A stretch of DNA of 56,326 nucleotides from Desulfotruncus alcoholivorax DSM 16058 (GTDB taxonomy: Bacteria > Bacillota > Desulfotomaculia > Desulfotomaculales > Desulfallaceae). Shown here piece after piece: positions 16,839-26,680 of the stretch. Position numbers and translations under genes: made by a program. The first letter of the stretch is position 1; every line of letters starts with the position of its first letter. The stretch lies in assembly GCF_000430885.1 (NCBI RefSeq), contig NZ_AUMW01000025.1, positions 1-56,326 of the forward strand, read 5' to 3'. The notes below the pieces were generated by a model. That model worked only from the letters and a program-made list of their open reading frames with translations. It searched no databases and was not told where the DNA came from.

Positions 16839-17614
16839 ACTGTGATCCTTTGCCCTGCGGTGTAAATGTTCATCCTGTTTCCACGGGCGAAGCCAACCAC
16901 GGTGACGTTTAGCTGCCCGGCCAGTTCCAGGGCCAGGTCGGTGGGTGCGGAGCGCGAAATAATCACTGGTACGCCCAGCCGGGCCGTTTTTAGCACAATC
17001 TCAGAAGACACCCTTCCGGAAAATACCAGTTGTTTATCACCGGTATTGATGCCGTGCAGCAAGCACCACCCGGCTATTTTGTCCAAAGCGTTATGCCGGC
17101 CGACATCTTCAAAAAAAGCAATTACATCGCCTTTGTAACCCAGTGCGGCGCCGTGGGCGCCCCCGGTAGCGGCAAACAATTCAGACCTGCGTTCTGTTTC
17201 GCTGCGCAGGGCAAAGATTTCAGCCGTTTGCATATGTGCTTCCGAAGTAATTGGCCTGATATCCAGGTCGTTAATAAAATAAAAGGATGCTCTGCCCCGG
17301 CCGCAGCAGGACGCGATGTGCCTTTTAAGAAAATTATTTTGGATGTTGACTGGTTTTGCGGTTTCAACCCAGGCCAGGCCGTCGTTTTCATTGTATTCAA
17401 AACCGGCAACATCGTTGGCAGAGTCGATCATACTTTCGGCAAACAGAAATCCCAGGCAAAGCTCGCGCAGGTGAGTTGGTGTACAGATCATGGTAACCAT
17501 TTCAATTTCGTTAACGTACAGGGTGATGGCCGTTTCACGCACCACCAGATCTTCTTTCAAGTCGCGACTTGACCCTAATATTTTTTCAACAGTAATGATC
17601 TTTCTATCGTTCAA
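16835..17614 (-). CDS. fdhD: Formate dehydrogenase accessory sulfurtransferase FdhD
   Basis: A 259-aa FdhD, which passes sulfur from a cysteine desulfurase to the Mo-bis-MGD cofactor of formate dehydrogenase-type enzymes. Seen: LRELCLGFLFAES, the loop SCCGRGR carrying the sulfur-transfer cysteines, TGGAHGAAL, FFEDVGRHNALDKIAG and FSGRVSSEIVLKTARLGVPVIISRSAPTDLAL. TTG 17614 has AGGAGGAAAGG upstream. It is convergent with the MoeA fusion and divergent from mogA. The molybdo-oxidoreductase at 9697 could be a client. Confidence 0.93.
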   Translation of the reverse strand: MNDRKIITVEKILGSSRDLKEDLVVRETAITLYVNEIEMVTMICTPTHLRELCLGFLFAESMIDSANDVAGFEYNENDGLAWVETAKPVNIQNNFLKRHIASCCGRGRASFYFINDLDIRPITSEAHMQTAEIFALRSETERRSELFAATGGAHGAALGYKGDVIAFFEDVGRHNALDKIAGWCLLHGINTGDKQLVFSGRVSSEIVLKTARLGVPVIISRSAPTDLALELAGQLNVTVVGFARGNRMNIYTAGQRITV

Positions 17615-17741
17615 TGCCTTTCCTCCTGCGCTTTATTTGATTTTTATTTTAACCGAGCGTTGAAATACAGTGCAAGTAATTCCAAAAATTTATTGATCAA
17701 TAACAGGGAGGGGCGGCCCCCTCTCTGGGGAGGTGGAAGTG

Positions 17742-18230
17742 GTGTTTAAAGTTGCCATTTTAACAATGAGTGACAGTGGTTCCAGGGGTGAGCGGGAGGA
17801 CGGCAGCGCCGCTGTAATTAGGGAACTGGTTGAACAACAGGGCTGGGCCGTTGGTGATTACAGAGTGGTGCCTGATGATTATGATACCATCGTGGAAACC
17901 TTGATCGACCTGGTTGACCACGGCAAGCACGATTTAATTCTAACGACCGGAGGTACAGGCTTAAGTCCGCGGGATAATACACCTGAGGCTACACTTGCCG
18001 TGATTCAAAAGGAGGTCCCTGGCCTGCCGGAGGCCATGCGTATGGAAAGTTTGAAAAAAACCAACCGGGCTATGTTGTCCAGGGCAGTGGCAGGTGTGAG
18101 GAACAGCACCTTAATTGTCAACCTTCCCGGCAGTCCCCGGGGTGTGCGGGAGTGCCTGGAGGCGATTATGCCGGCATTGCCCCACGGGTTGGAAATTCTA
18201 ACCGGCCGGGCCGGTGAATGCGCGTCTTGA
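17742..18230 (+). CDS. Molybdopterin adenylyltransferase (MogA/MoaB family)
   Basis: A protein of about 162 aa that adenylates molybdopterin before MoeA inserts the metal. It shows [17 protein letters not shown], the [18 protein letters not shown] motif that defines the family, and [30 protein letters not shown] 17742 follows GGGGAGGTGG with good spacing; GTG 17733 and 17739 are alternatives. Together with the two MoeA proteins it completes the metal-insertion end of Moco synthesis in this cluster. Confidence 0.9.
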   Translation: MFKVAILTMSDSGSRGEREDGSAAVIRELVEQQGWAVGDYRVVPDDYDTIVETLIDLVDHGKHDLILTTGGTGLSPRDNTPEATLAVIQKEVPGLPEAMRMESLKKTNRAMLSRAVAGVRNSTLIVNLPGSPRGVRECLEAIMPALPHGLEILTGRAGECAS

Positions 18231-18423
18231 GACCTTTTTTAAAATTTGGCAATTGCGGAAGATTTATATGTATATTTAAATTATCCCGGGGGGAAAATAT
18301 TTCTAGAAATAAAGTTGAGGGTTATATTTAAGCAAGAAAAATATAGAAGGAGAAATCAAAAGCTAGAGTAAAATAAATTGTCCTTTTTAAACAAGATTTG
18401 GACTATTTTTTTTAAAAAAGCGC

Positions 18424-18452
18424 TTGCTTTTGTTTTGCTCGTTCTATATTAT
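18424..18452 (+). promoter_or_regulatory. groESL sigma-A promoter
   Basis: TTGCTT (18424-18429), 17 bases, TATTAT (18447-18452), placed just upstream of the CIRCE operator. Confidence 0.6.
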
Positions 18453-18464
18453 ATTACTTGGATG

Positions 18465-18491
18465 TTAGCACTCAACTCTAATGAGTGCTAA
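18465..18491. promoter_or_regulatory. CIRCE operator (HrcA-binding site)
   Basis: TTAGCACTC-N9-GAGTGCTAA is a perfect match to the CIRCE consensus. HrcA bound here represses groESL until heat shock draws GroEL away. Confidence 0.97.
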
Positions 18492-18546
18492 CAGATTAAA
18501 ACCGCTCAATAATAAAATTATTTTAAAAATCAAAGGAGGGGTTTTT

Positions 18547-18831
18547 GTGATCAGACCTTTAGGGGACAGAGTTGTTGTTAAACAAGTACCCAGCGAAGAA
18601 GTTACTAAAAGTGGAATCGTTTTGCCTGACACGGCAAAAGAAAAACCGCAGCAAGGTGAAGTTGTAGCCGTTGGTTCCGGCAGGCTGCTTGACAACGGCC
18701 AGCGCGTACCCATTGACCTCAAGGTTGGGGACAAGATTCTGTTCTCCAAATACGCAGGCAATGAAGTTAAAATTGATGATGTAGAATACTTGATTCTGCG
18801 TGAAATGGACATTCTAGGTGTTATTGAATAA
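18547..18831 (+). CDS. groES: Co-chaperonin GroES
   Basis: A 94-aa GroES ([18 protein letters not shown]..., [49 protein letters not shown]) that caps the GroEL chamber during protein folding. GTG 18547 with AAAGGAGGGG upstream is the start; the longer frame from 18481 would run through the CIRCE element. First gene of the CIRCE-controlled operon. Confidence 0.97.
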   Translation: MIRPLGDRVVVKQVPSEEVTKSGIVLPDTAKEKPQQGEVVAVGSGRLLDNGQRVPIDLKVGDKILFSKYAGNEVKIDDVEYLILREMDILGVIE

Positions 18832-18871
18832 AACCTAAATGCAAAATTAGATTAAAATTCTATGATCATAG

Positions 18872-20524
<1,653 letters not shown>

Positions 20525-20615
20525 TATAACTTTTAACCACAGTCTTATCAAAAAATCAGAATAGGCAAATGCTATATGCCCACAATTTTCCCATATAAAA
20601 ATGATTAACACTGTA

Positions 20616-20650
20616 AAAGACTTCCCATCAGAGGAAGTCTTTTTTTACTT
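20616..20650 (+). terminator. groESL terminator
   Basis: AAAGACTTCC (20616-20625) pairs perfectly with GGAAGTCTTT (20633-20642), followed by a T-run. Confidence 0.85.
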
Positions 20651-20722
20651 TTTTTGAAACTTTTTTAATAGCCATTATACTTTCAACTAGAAAAGATAAA
20701 TAATTTGTTTAGAGAGTAGTAG

Positions 20723-21092
20723 TTACTTTGCCAATCTGTTATATTCAAAAAGCTGCATGTCATGTTTAATCAGCTTGTTGGCCAAGTACTCGATGCCAAT
20801 ATCAATAGAGTTGAATTTCTGCATGGTTTCCTCTTTGAAGTTAATAATTTCTTTTTCAAGTGCCTGCTGGTTTTCCAGTAGAATTTGTTGGTTTTTTTGC
20901 AATCTCTGCTGGCTGGTCTTTGCTCAGCAACGTCTGTTTTCAAACTGCAACATTGTTTTTTAGCTCAGCCACATCGGTCTTTAGCTCAGTAAAATCAGCA
21001 CGTAATTCTTCAACTGCAGCATTAGTATTGCCTACCATGCGAATGAGTTCGGCCAGAACATTTTGAATTTGATCTAAACGGTCACCTGGCAT
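20723..21092 (-). pseudogene. Frameshifted coiled-coil protein gene
   Basis: From ATG 21092 the minus strand reads MPGDRLDQIQNVLAELIRMV, then heptads (VEELRADFTELKTDVAELKN) to a TGA. The heptad pattern resumes in a second frame (LKTDVAEQ) and again in a third (QQRLQKNQQILLENQQALEK...), ending ...LANKLIKHDMQLFEYNRLAK-stop. The first break sits in a TTT run where one added T restores the frame. So an intact gene of about 123 codons has at least two frameshifts. Its type is a small coiled-coil protein of unknown function. The 198 bases between the groEL end and this relic hold only the terminator. Confidence 0.7.
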
Positions 21093-21282
21093 TGTAATGC
21101 CCTTTTCAACTATTTTGATGCTAATGCCCCATATTTATCATAAACTGTATTGCTTCGGTTGTGGATACATATATTGCCGGTTTTGCCGCCAAAACAGCAA
21201 TACCCTTGGTGCAATTGACATGTATACCAGCCAATGGTAAAGTTAATAATATCTTTTTAGAATCAGGATTAGGTGGGATTGG

Positions 21283-22206
21283 ATGTTGTTAACCAGTGAT
21301 ATCAAACAATTAATCGGAAATACCCCGCTATTTGAATTGAAGCGTATGGGTAAGGGGTTGCCTGGACGTGTCCTGGCCAAATTGGAAAACTATAATCCTG
21401 GCGGCAGTATCAAGGACAGAGTGGCCCTGTCAATGATCGAGCATGCAGAAAAAAGCGGCATTCTGCACGCCGGCAGCGTGGTCATCGAACCCACCAGCGG
21501 TAACACCGGCATTGGCCTGGCACTAATCTGTGCCGCCAGGGGATACAGGTGTATTATTACTATGCCTGATACCATGAGTGTGGAAAGGCGCAACCTCCTG
21601 AAAGCATTCGGGGCCGAAGTGGTTTTAACCCCCGGTGCTGAAGGTATACCGGGGGCAATCCGGCGGGCTGAGGCACTGGCCGGGGAAATACCGGGGGCCG
21701 TTATTCCGGGCCAATTTGACAATCCCGCCAATCCCGCAATTCACCGCCGTACCACTGCTGAGGAAATCTGGCGGGATACAGGGGGGCGGGTTGATGTGCT
21801 GGTTGCCGGTGTAGGTACGGGTGGCACCATTACCGGGGTGGGTGAAGTTCTGAAAGAAAAAAACCCCCGCTTGCGGGTAATAGCGGTGGAACCGGCTGAA
21901 TCTCCCGTCTTATCCGGCGGAAAGCCGGGACCACATAAAATTCAGGGCATTGGTGCCGGTTTTGTCCCCGGGGTATTAAACATGGACATTCTTGATGAAG
22001 TGTTGCAGGTCAAAAGTGATGCCGCTATTGCAACAGCAAGGCGGCTGGCCGGGGAAGAGGGGCTGCTGGTGGGCATATCGTCGGGCGCCGCGGCTTTTGC
22101 GGCGCTGGAACTGGCCGGCCGTGCCGAAAACAGGGACCGTGTGATCGTTACAATCTTCCCGGATACAGGAGAAAGATACCTTTCCACCGAATTGTTTCAG
22201 TATTGA
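21283..22206 (+). CDS. cysK: Cysteine synthase A (O-acetylserine sulfhydrylase)
   Basis: A 307-aa PLP enzyme that makes cysteine from O-acetylserine and sulfide. [11 protein letters not shown] carries the PLP lysine, [10 protein letters not shown] binds the substrate carboxylate, [15 protein letters not shown] holds the phosphate and [12 protein letters not shown] is near the end. ATG 21283 with AGGTGGG six bases upstream. It stands as a single gene. The 190 bases before it contain no recognisable riboswitch or T-box. Confidence 0.93.
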   Translation: MLLTSDIKQLIGNTPLFELKRMGKGLPGRVLAKLENYNPGGSIKDRVALSMIEHAEKSGILHAGSVVIEPTSGNTGIGLALICAARGYRCIITMPDTMSVERRNLLKAFGAEVVLTPGAEGIPGAIRRAEALAGEIPGAVIPGQFDNPANPAIHRRTTAEEIWRDTGGRVDVLVAGVGTGGTITGVGEVLKEKNPRLRVIAVEPAESPVLSGGKPGPHKIQGIGAGFVPGVLNMDILDEVLQVKSDAAIATARRLAGEEGLLVGISSGAAAFAALELAGRAENRDRVIVTIFPDTGERYLSTELFQY

Positions 22207-22244
22207 AAACGTGGCGGTATGCCCTTAAATAATGCCTAGCCATT

Positions 22245-22276
22245 GAGATTGCTTCGCCGCGCTCACCACAATGACG
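22245..22276. repeat. REP-like intergenic repeat
   Basis: GAGATTGCTTCGCCGCGCTC followed by ACCACAATGACG, the inverse form of the CGTCATTGCGAGCG-type repeat seen at 3737. Confidence 0.55.
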
Positions 22277-22351
22277 GTTGGGAAATTTGTGCGGGGTGCT
22301 TGAGGGAATCCCGCCAACCGATTAACTGATGGAAGAGGGAACTGCAACAGA

Positions 22352-23245
22352 ATGTCACAACCAAAAATAAACCCCTACCTTGCAGTTATTACCGGCGTAG
22401 TAGCGGTATCTTTCGGGTCTATTTTGGCCAAGGCGGCAGACGCGCCGTCGCTGGTAATAGCTTTTTACAGAATTGGATTAACAGTTTTAATGCTGGCACC
22501 GGTTACACTGGCCACCGGTTGGGCGGAACTCCGCTCTATGAAGCGCCGGGATGTGGTCATGGCATGCCTTTCGGGGTTTATGCTGGCATTGCATTTTGCC
22601 GCCTGGATAACGTCGCTTAATTACACCACCATCGCCAGTTCAACTGTGCTGGTCAACATGCACCCGCTGTTTGTTATTACCGGAGGATACTTATTTTATA
22701 AGGAAAAAATCAGTCCCAGCGGGTTGGTGGGTGCGGCTCTGGCGCTGGCCGGCTGCCTGGTTATTGGTGTCAGTGACTTTCGTATTGGGGGTCAAGCCCT
22801 TTACGGGGACATATTGGCCGTAATAGGAGCCATAACCGTTTCGGGTTATATGCTGGTGGGTCGCGGGCTTAGAAATCACCTGTCATTATTGCCCTATATT
22901 GTTATTGTGTATTCTGTATCGGCTGCTGCGCTGCTGCTGGCTGTATTGGCTTACGGGTTGCCTTTGTCAAATTACACGCCCAACACGTGGCTGATGTTCT
23001 TCCTGGCGGCCCTGATCCCTACAATCATGGGACATACTGTTTTTAACTGGGCTTTTCGTTACGTCAAAGGTGCGGTGGTTTCGGTAAGCATTCTGGGAGA
23101 GCCCGTTGGCGCGACCATGCTGGCTTATTTTATCTTTGCCCAGGTGCCTACTTTATCACAGTTGGCCGGCGGGCTGATTATCATTGCCGGGTTGGTGATT
23201 TTTATTCAATCCAACGCCCGGAATCAAAAAAGCAGCGTCAACTAG
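22352..23245 (+). CDS. DMT-superfamily (EamA) permease
   Basis: A 297-aa ten-helix membrane protein with two EamA repeats (ITGVVAVSFGSILAKAADAP near the N-terminus, GDILAVIGAITVSGYMLVG at the start of the second). It is a relative, not a close copy, of the permease at 3772. Substrate unknown; family members move amino acids, sugars and other metabolites. It is followed 20 bases later by ogt on the same strand, possibly cotranscribed. Confidence 0.82.
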   Translation: MSQPKINPYLAVITGVVAVSFGSILAKAADAPSLVIAFYRIGLTVLMLAPVTLATGWAELRSMKRRDVVMACLSGFMLALHFAAWITSLNYTTIASSTVLVNMHPLFVITGGYLFYKEKISPSGLVGAALALAGCLVIGVSDFRIGGQALYGDILAVIGAITVSGYMLVGRGLRNHLSLLPYIVIVYSVSAAALLLAVLAYGLPLSNYTPNTWLMFFLAALIPTIMGHTVFNWAFRYVKGAVVSVSILGEPVGATMLAYFIFAQVPTLSQLAGGLIIIAGLVIFIQSNARNQKSSVN

Positions 23246-23265
23246 TTTTTGCAGGGGGTAAACAG

Positions 23266-23808
23266 ATGCATGCTTTTACAGTACATACTGCTGCGGGTTG
23301 GCTAAGCGGGGCCTTTAGCAAAAAAGGCCTGGCGGCTTTGACTTTGCCTGCCGAAACAAAGGAGGCAAGTATGAAGAGCCTGGCAGCATTGGGAATCAAT
23401 AGTTATTCGAGCATGGACTCCCTGGAGCAGACGGGTTTCTCCGGATTGGAGCAACTGCTGCAGCGCTATTTTGAAGGCGAACCGGTGAAATTTGACGTTC
23501 CTGTTGACTGGTCTGTGTTTACTCCATTTCGGCAAAAAATTTTAAATGTGGTCAGGGACATTCCATACGGCACAGTGCTCTCCTACGGGCAGGTGGCCAA
23601 CCTGGCCGGGTACCCGCGTGCCAACAGGGCGGTGGGAGGGGCGCTGGGCTCAAACAGGATTCTGATCATTATCCCATGTCACCGGGTCATTTACAGTGAC
23701 GGGACACCGGGAGGGTTCGGCAGCGGCCTGCAATGGAAATCACGCCTGCTGGCCCTGGAAGGTCTGGTTCCGGGCACGACTGGAAAATACACGCTGCCCC
23801 AAATCTAG
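23266..23808 (+). CDS. ogt: Methylated-DNA--protein-cysteine S-methyltransferase
   Basis: A 180-aa suicide repair protein that takes methyl groups from O6-methylguanine. The C-terminal domain has FTPFRQKILNVVRDIPYGTV, the helix-turn-helix YGQVANLAGYPRANRAVGGA and the acceptor cysteine in IIPCHRVI, followed by GGFGSGLQWKSRLLALEG. The N-terminal domain is short and divergent. ATG 23266 with AGGGGGT upstream. Confidence 0.93.
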   Translation: MHAFTVHTAAGWLSGAFSKKGLAALTLPAETKEASMKSLAALGINSYSSMDSLEQTGFSGLEQLLQRYFEGEPVKFDVPVDWSVFTPFRQKILNVVRDIPYGTVLSYGQVANLAGYPRANRAVGGALGSNRILIIIPCHRVIYSDGTPGGFGSGLQWKSRLLALEGLVPGTTGKYTLPQI

Positions 23809-24087
23809 GTAAGGGGAAAGTAAAAGTTTTTTCCGGGTAGACCACCATGCCGCCAAATGCGGCACGAGATTGCTTCGATACGCTCGTTACAGATGAAAGG
23901 GGATACACCTCATCTATTGGGTCATGCTTTAGAGCCTGAGGAATGTACCCAATAATTGTAAGGGAAATAGCGCAGCGCGCGGAGGGGACCACGGCCCTCA
24001 ACCACAATTTTGTTAGGTAGACGGTAATAAACGCTAATTTAGGTTATCCTTATTAGGAAGAGGAATATATTCGGGAGCAGCAGGAAC
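23809..24087. repeat. Intergenic stretch with repeat copy and hairpins
   Basis: No gene seen. It contains a hairpin GCCGC-CAAAT-GCGGC (23849-23863), a diverged REP-like copy (GAGATTGCTTCGATACGCTC, from 23866), AGATGA...TCATCT (23891-23915) and TATTGGGT...ACCCAATA (23915-23954). The succession of stems could be part of a transcribed RNA or an old repeat island. Confidence 0.4.
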
Positions 24088-25698
24088 ATGTCCAAAAATC
24101 CTTTAAATAAGCAGACAGTGTTGCAGGGCACACTCATATTGACCGTATCCTGGCTGGTGATCAGAATCCTGGGTGCGGTTTACCGTGTCCCGCTGGGCAG
24201 GATGCTGGGTGATGTGGGACTGGGTATATACGCCGTGCCCAATCAATTTTACTTCTTGTTTTTTACAATTTCATCCGCCGGGATACCGGTAGCGGTGGCA
24301 ACTGTCGTGTCGGAAAAAATAGCTATGGGGCATTACCGGGATGCATTGCGGGCGTTTCGTATGGCCAGAACAACGATGCTTATTCTGGGGCTGGTCTTTT
24401 CGCTATTGCTGTTTGCCGGTGCCGGTTGGCTGATCAGAAGCGGCCTGGTTCCCAATCCCGATGCCTTCCTTGGAATGAGGGCCATTGCCCCCGTTATTTT
24501 TTTTGCCGCCGTTACCGCGGCCTACCGGGGGCTTTTTCAAGGACTGCAAAATATGCGGGCGGTTGCTTACTCACAGCTAATCGATCAAACGATGCTGGTG
24601 GCGGCAACTTTACTTTTTAGTTACCTGCTTTTGCCCAGGGGTCTGGCCATAGCTGCAGCCGGGGCCAACCTGGGCGCTGTGCCGGGCGCCGTTTCGGCTA
24701 CGTTAATGCTGGCATTGCTTTATCGCATGCAAAGGCGGGAACTGCTGGAATTGGAGCAAAAGGATTTTTCAGGCGCCAGGGAAAACACGCTGTCTTTGCT
24801 AAAAAAGATTTTTAGCACCGCGCTGCCCATTTCTTTTGCCAGTGTAGCCATGTCAATTACAGCAATAATTGATCACAAATTAATTGTTGACCGGCTGCAG
24901 TTGGTCGGTTATTCCCATGAGCAGGCCATAGCCCAGTACGGCCAGTTTAATCAGATGGCCATGTCTTTTATCAATATTTCCATTGCTCTGGCCCTTTCCA
25001 TGGGGGCAAGTATCGTTCCGGCAATTACGGAAAATTTTGCTGTAAAAAATTATGATCGCATCAAAAACCAGGTATCCCAGGCTGTCAGGATAGCAATTGT
25101 CTTTGCCCTTCCGTCGGCAGCGGGCCTGTGCCTGCTGGCCGGCCAATTAACCCAGCTGGTGTTTGCCGAAAAATCTGCCGGTGTGCCGCTGGCGGCTCTG
25201 TCTTCAGCGGTCGTTTTCTGGTCGGTGCATCTGGTTACAGCGGGAGCGCTCCAGGGTATGGGCAAGGCCATTATCCCGGTGCGCAATTTAATTATCGGTA
25301 TTATTATTAAGCTGGCCATAACTTATTACTTTACCCCGACCCCGCTGGGTATACGGGCTGCAGCATTCGGAACAGTGGTCATATTTATCGTGTCTTCCAT
25401 GCTTAATCTCGTGGCCATAGCCGGAATGGTTGGCTTCAGCTTTAATTTCAGCAGGACGGTTTTCCGCCCCGGCCTGGCCGCCATTGCCATGTCCGCCGTC
25501 GTTCTTGCTGTATACCGCTCAGCGGAAATACAAATTGGCGGCAACAACTGGCCCACTTTATTTGCGGTAATAGCCGGGGCGGTGGTTTATCCGGTTGCGC
25601 TGGTGGCGCTGGGGGGTGTTTTGGCCGATGATGTGCGAAGATTACCGGTTATTGGGACCAGGGCCGCTTTGTTACTGGAGAAAATAGGAAAAGGTTAA
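24088..25698 (+). CDS. MOP-superfamily flippase, SpoVB/polysaccharide-biosynthesis type
   Basis: A 536-aa integral-membrane protein with about 14 hydrophobic helices. TLILTVSWLVIRILGAVYRVPLGRMLGDVGLGIYAVPNQFY at the N-terminus is the signature of the SpoVB/YtgP/MurJ-like branch of the MOP (MATE) superfamily, which flips lipid-linked cell-wall or polysaccharide precursors. SpoVB is needed for spore cortex building in Bacillus; several paralogues exist in most spore formers, so the exact role is open. ATG 24088 is preceded by GGGAGCAGCAGGAAC. Confidence 0.82.
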   Translation: MSKNPLNKQTVLQGTLILTVSWLVIRILGAVYRVPLGRMLGDVGLGIYAVPNQFYFLFFTISSAGIPVAVATVVSEKIAMGHYRDALRAFRMARTTMLILGLVFSLLLFAGAGWLIRSGLVPNPDAFLGMRAIAPVIFFAAVTAAYRGLFQGLQNMRAVAYSQLIDQTMLVAATLLFSYLLLPRGLAIAAAGANLGAVPGAVSATLMLALLYRMQRRELLELEQKDFSGARENTLSLLKKIFSTALPISFASVAMSITAIIDHKLIVDRLQLVGYSHEQAIAQYGQFNQMAMSFINISIALALSMGASIVPAITENFAVKNYDRIKNQVSQAVRIAIVFALPSAAGLCLLAGQLTQLVFAEKSAGVPLAALSSAVVFWSVHLVTAGALQGMGKAIIPVRNLIIGIIIKLAITYYFTPTPLGIRAAAFGTVVIFIVSSMLNLVAIAGMVGFSFNFSRTVFRPGLAAIAMSAVVLAVYRSAEIQIGGNNWPTLFAVIAGAVVYPVALVALGGVLADDVRRLPVIGTRAALLLEKIGKG

Positions 25699-25754
25699 AA
25701 TATCAATTTCTCAAACATTTACCAACATATTAATTGTATTTACGGTAATAATAC

Positions 25755-26199
25755 AAACAACGGGTTCGTAATAGTCGAACCAAGTTCGCGGCAGGGTCTC
25801 AAGTGAGGCTCTGCAGTGGACGGCCAAAGGTTAATAGCGGGTTAAAAGCCCGTTATTGGCCGGCGGTAAGATCGATATGTGTTCCGTCAGGCTATATAGC
25901 AGTCTATTGGGATTGTGATATGGTCGTAAGGGATGCCTACCGGTCGAGTTAAGGTCATTTGGGGTGTTGTAATTGCAACTGTTTGACTGCGGGTTCGCGG
26001 CAGTCGGGAGATTGCCGCGGGCTTAAAAGACATCTCAAATGGCCGGGCAAAGGTTATTGTGGGTATCCATATTCCGGTCTGTGGCAGCCGAAAGGTTGTC
26101 TCAGGCTGTGAAGATATGCATAATAGCCGGAGCGAAGATTATTACGGGCTCATTAAGATAAGGAACCTCCTTTCCTGATTGGAAGGGAGGTTCTTTATT
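25755..26199 (+). ncRNA. Candidate large structured RNA, about 430 nt, not assigned to a known class
   Basis: A gene-free stretch with no usable reading frame but dense, GC-richer pairing. Helices seen: GGTTCG/CGAACC (25763-25768/25776-25781); a 10-bp stem GCAGGGTCTC/GAGGCTCTGC with AAGT loop (25791-25814); CGGCC/GGCCG enclosing AATAGCGGG/CCCGTTATT (25821-25862); CGCGGCA/TGCCGCG (25996-26019); CAGCC/GGCTG (26085-26108); and a final 13-bp terminator stem. The motif AAAGGTTATTGTGGG recurs in variant form. It lacks the hallmarks I know for RNase P RNA, tmRNA, SRP RNA or a T-box. The strand is inferred from the terminator, which also works the other way. No promoter is clear; AT-rich sequence precedes it. 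Confidence 0.55.
26163..26199. terminator. Bidirectional terminator closing the RNA candidate and the convergent gene
   Basis: A 13-bp stem from GAACCTCCTTTCC (26163-26175) with its complement at 26181-26193, loop TGATT, T-rich on both sides. Confidence 0.75.
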
Positions 26200-26464
26200 C
26201 GTTCCTTAAAACAATCAGCGGCGGGCGGTTACCGGTTGATTTGTATTGATCAATAGGTGAGTATTTTGCCCTGGGCGCGGAATCTAATTTATACAGCTCG
26301 ACAAGCAGTATTAACAGCTTATCCATTTGGCCGATTATTTCATTGAAATAATGGATTAATTTTTCCGGATAATCGACCCGGGACGCCAGTTGCGCGCAAC
26401 CACTGATTACAGCTAAAGAATTGATTATTTTGTTGAAAAGCATGTCCCTTGAATTGTCATACAT
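26195..26464 (-). CDS. Small helical protein resembling a HisKA/Spo0B dimerisation hairpin
   Basis: An 89-aa protein, mostly two amphipathic helices: FNKIINSLAVISGCAQLASR and YFNEIIGQMDKLLILLVELY. The first looks like the H-box helix of histidine kinases, but the phosphoacceptor His is absent. A second protein of the same design is at 40810. Possible role: decoy or adaptor for phosphorelay dimerisation domains; this is inference. ATG 26464 has AAGGATG upstream (weak). Gene-free AT-rich sequence lies between it and the MBL gene (26465-26680). Confidence 0.6.
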   Translation of the reverse strand: MYDNSRDMLFNKIINSLAVISGCAQLASRVDYPEKLIHYFNEIIGQMDKLLILLVELYKLDSAPRAKYSPIDQYKSTGNRPPLIVLRNE

Positions 26465-26680
26465 TTACATCCTTCCCCCTTTTGACTTTGATTGTTATAA
26501 TGTGGCAACTTTTTACACATTATAACAATTAATTAGTAAGATAGCAAGATATATTTTCAATAAAATACAAAATATAGCAAATTTATAGAACTATGTCGTT
26601 CACTTACTAAGGAGGAAGGGTAAAAAGCAGCTTTTATACTTTCCGAAAGATTTATCACCGTTCAAGACAGCGGCAGCCTG

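Larger units (their letters stand above)
18231..18546. other. Gene-free leader of groESL
   Basis: No gene seen apart from the heat-shock control region at 18424-18491. The part before 18420 is AT-rich with no clear signal. Confidence 0.5.

Noticed and set aside
21123-21270. Minus-strand open tail [20 protein letters not shown] and onward to a stop
   Set aside because: It reads like a protein end but has no start, no ribosome-binding site and runs into the cysK leader. It may be a remnant of a gene lost upstream of the broken coiled-coil gene, but the evidence is too thin.
25755-26199. CRISPR array or T-box riboswitch
   Set aside because: The recurring motifs are degenerate and unevenly spaced, with no identical repeats or spacers and no cas genes. 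The conserved GGTGG-type T-box sequence and a specifier-loop layout are absent, and no downstream plus-strand gene follows the terminator.
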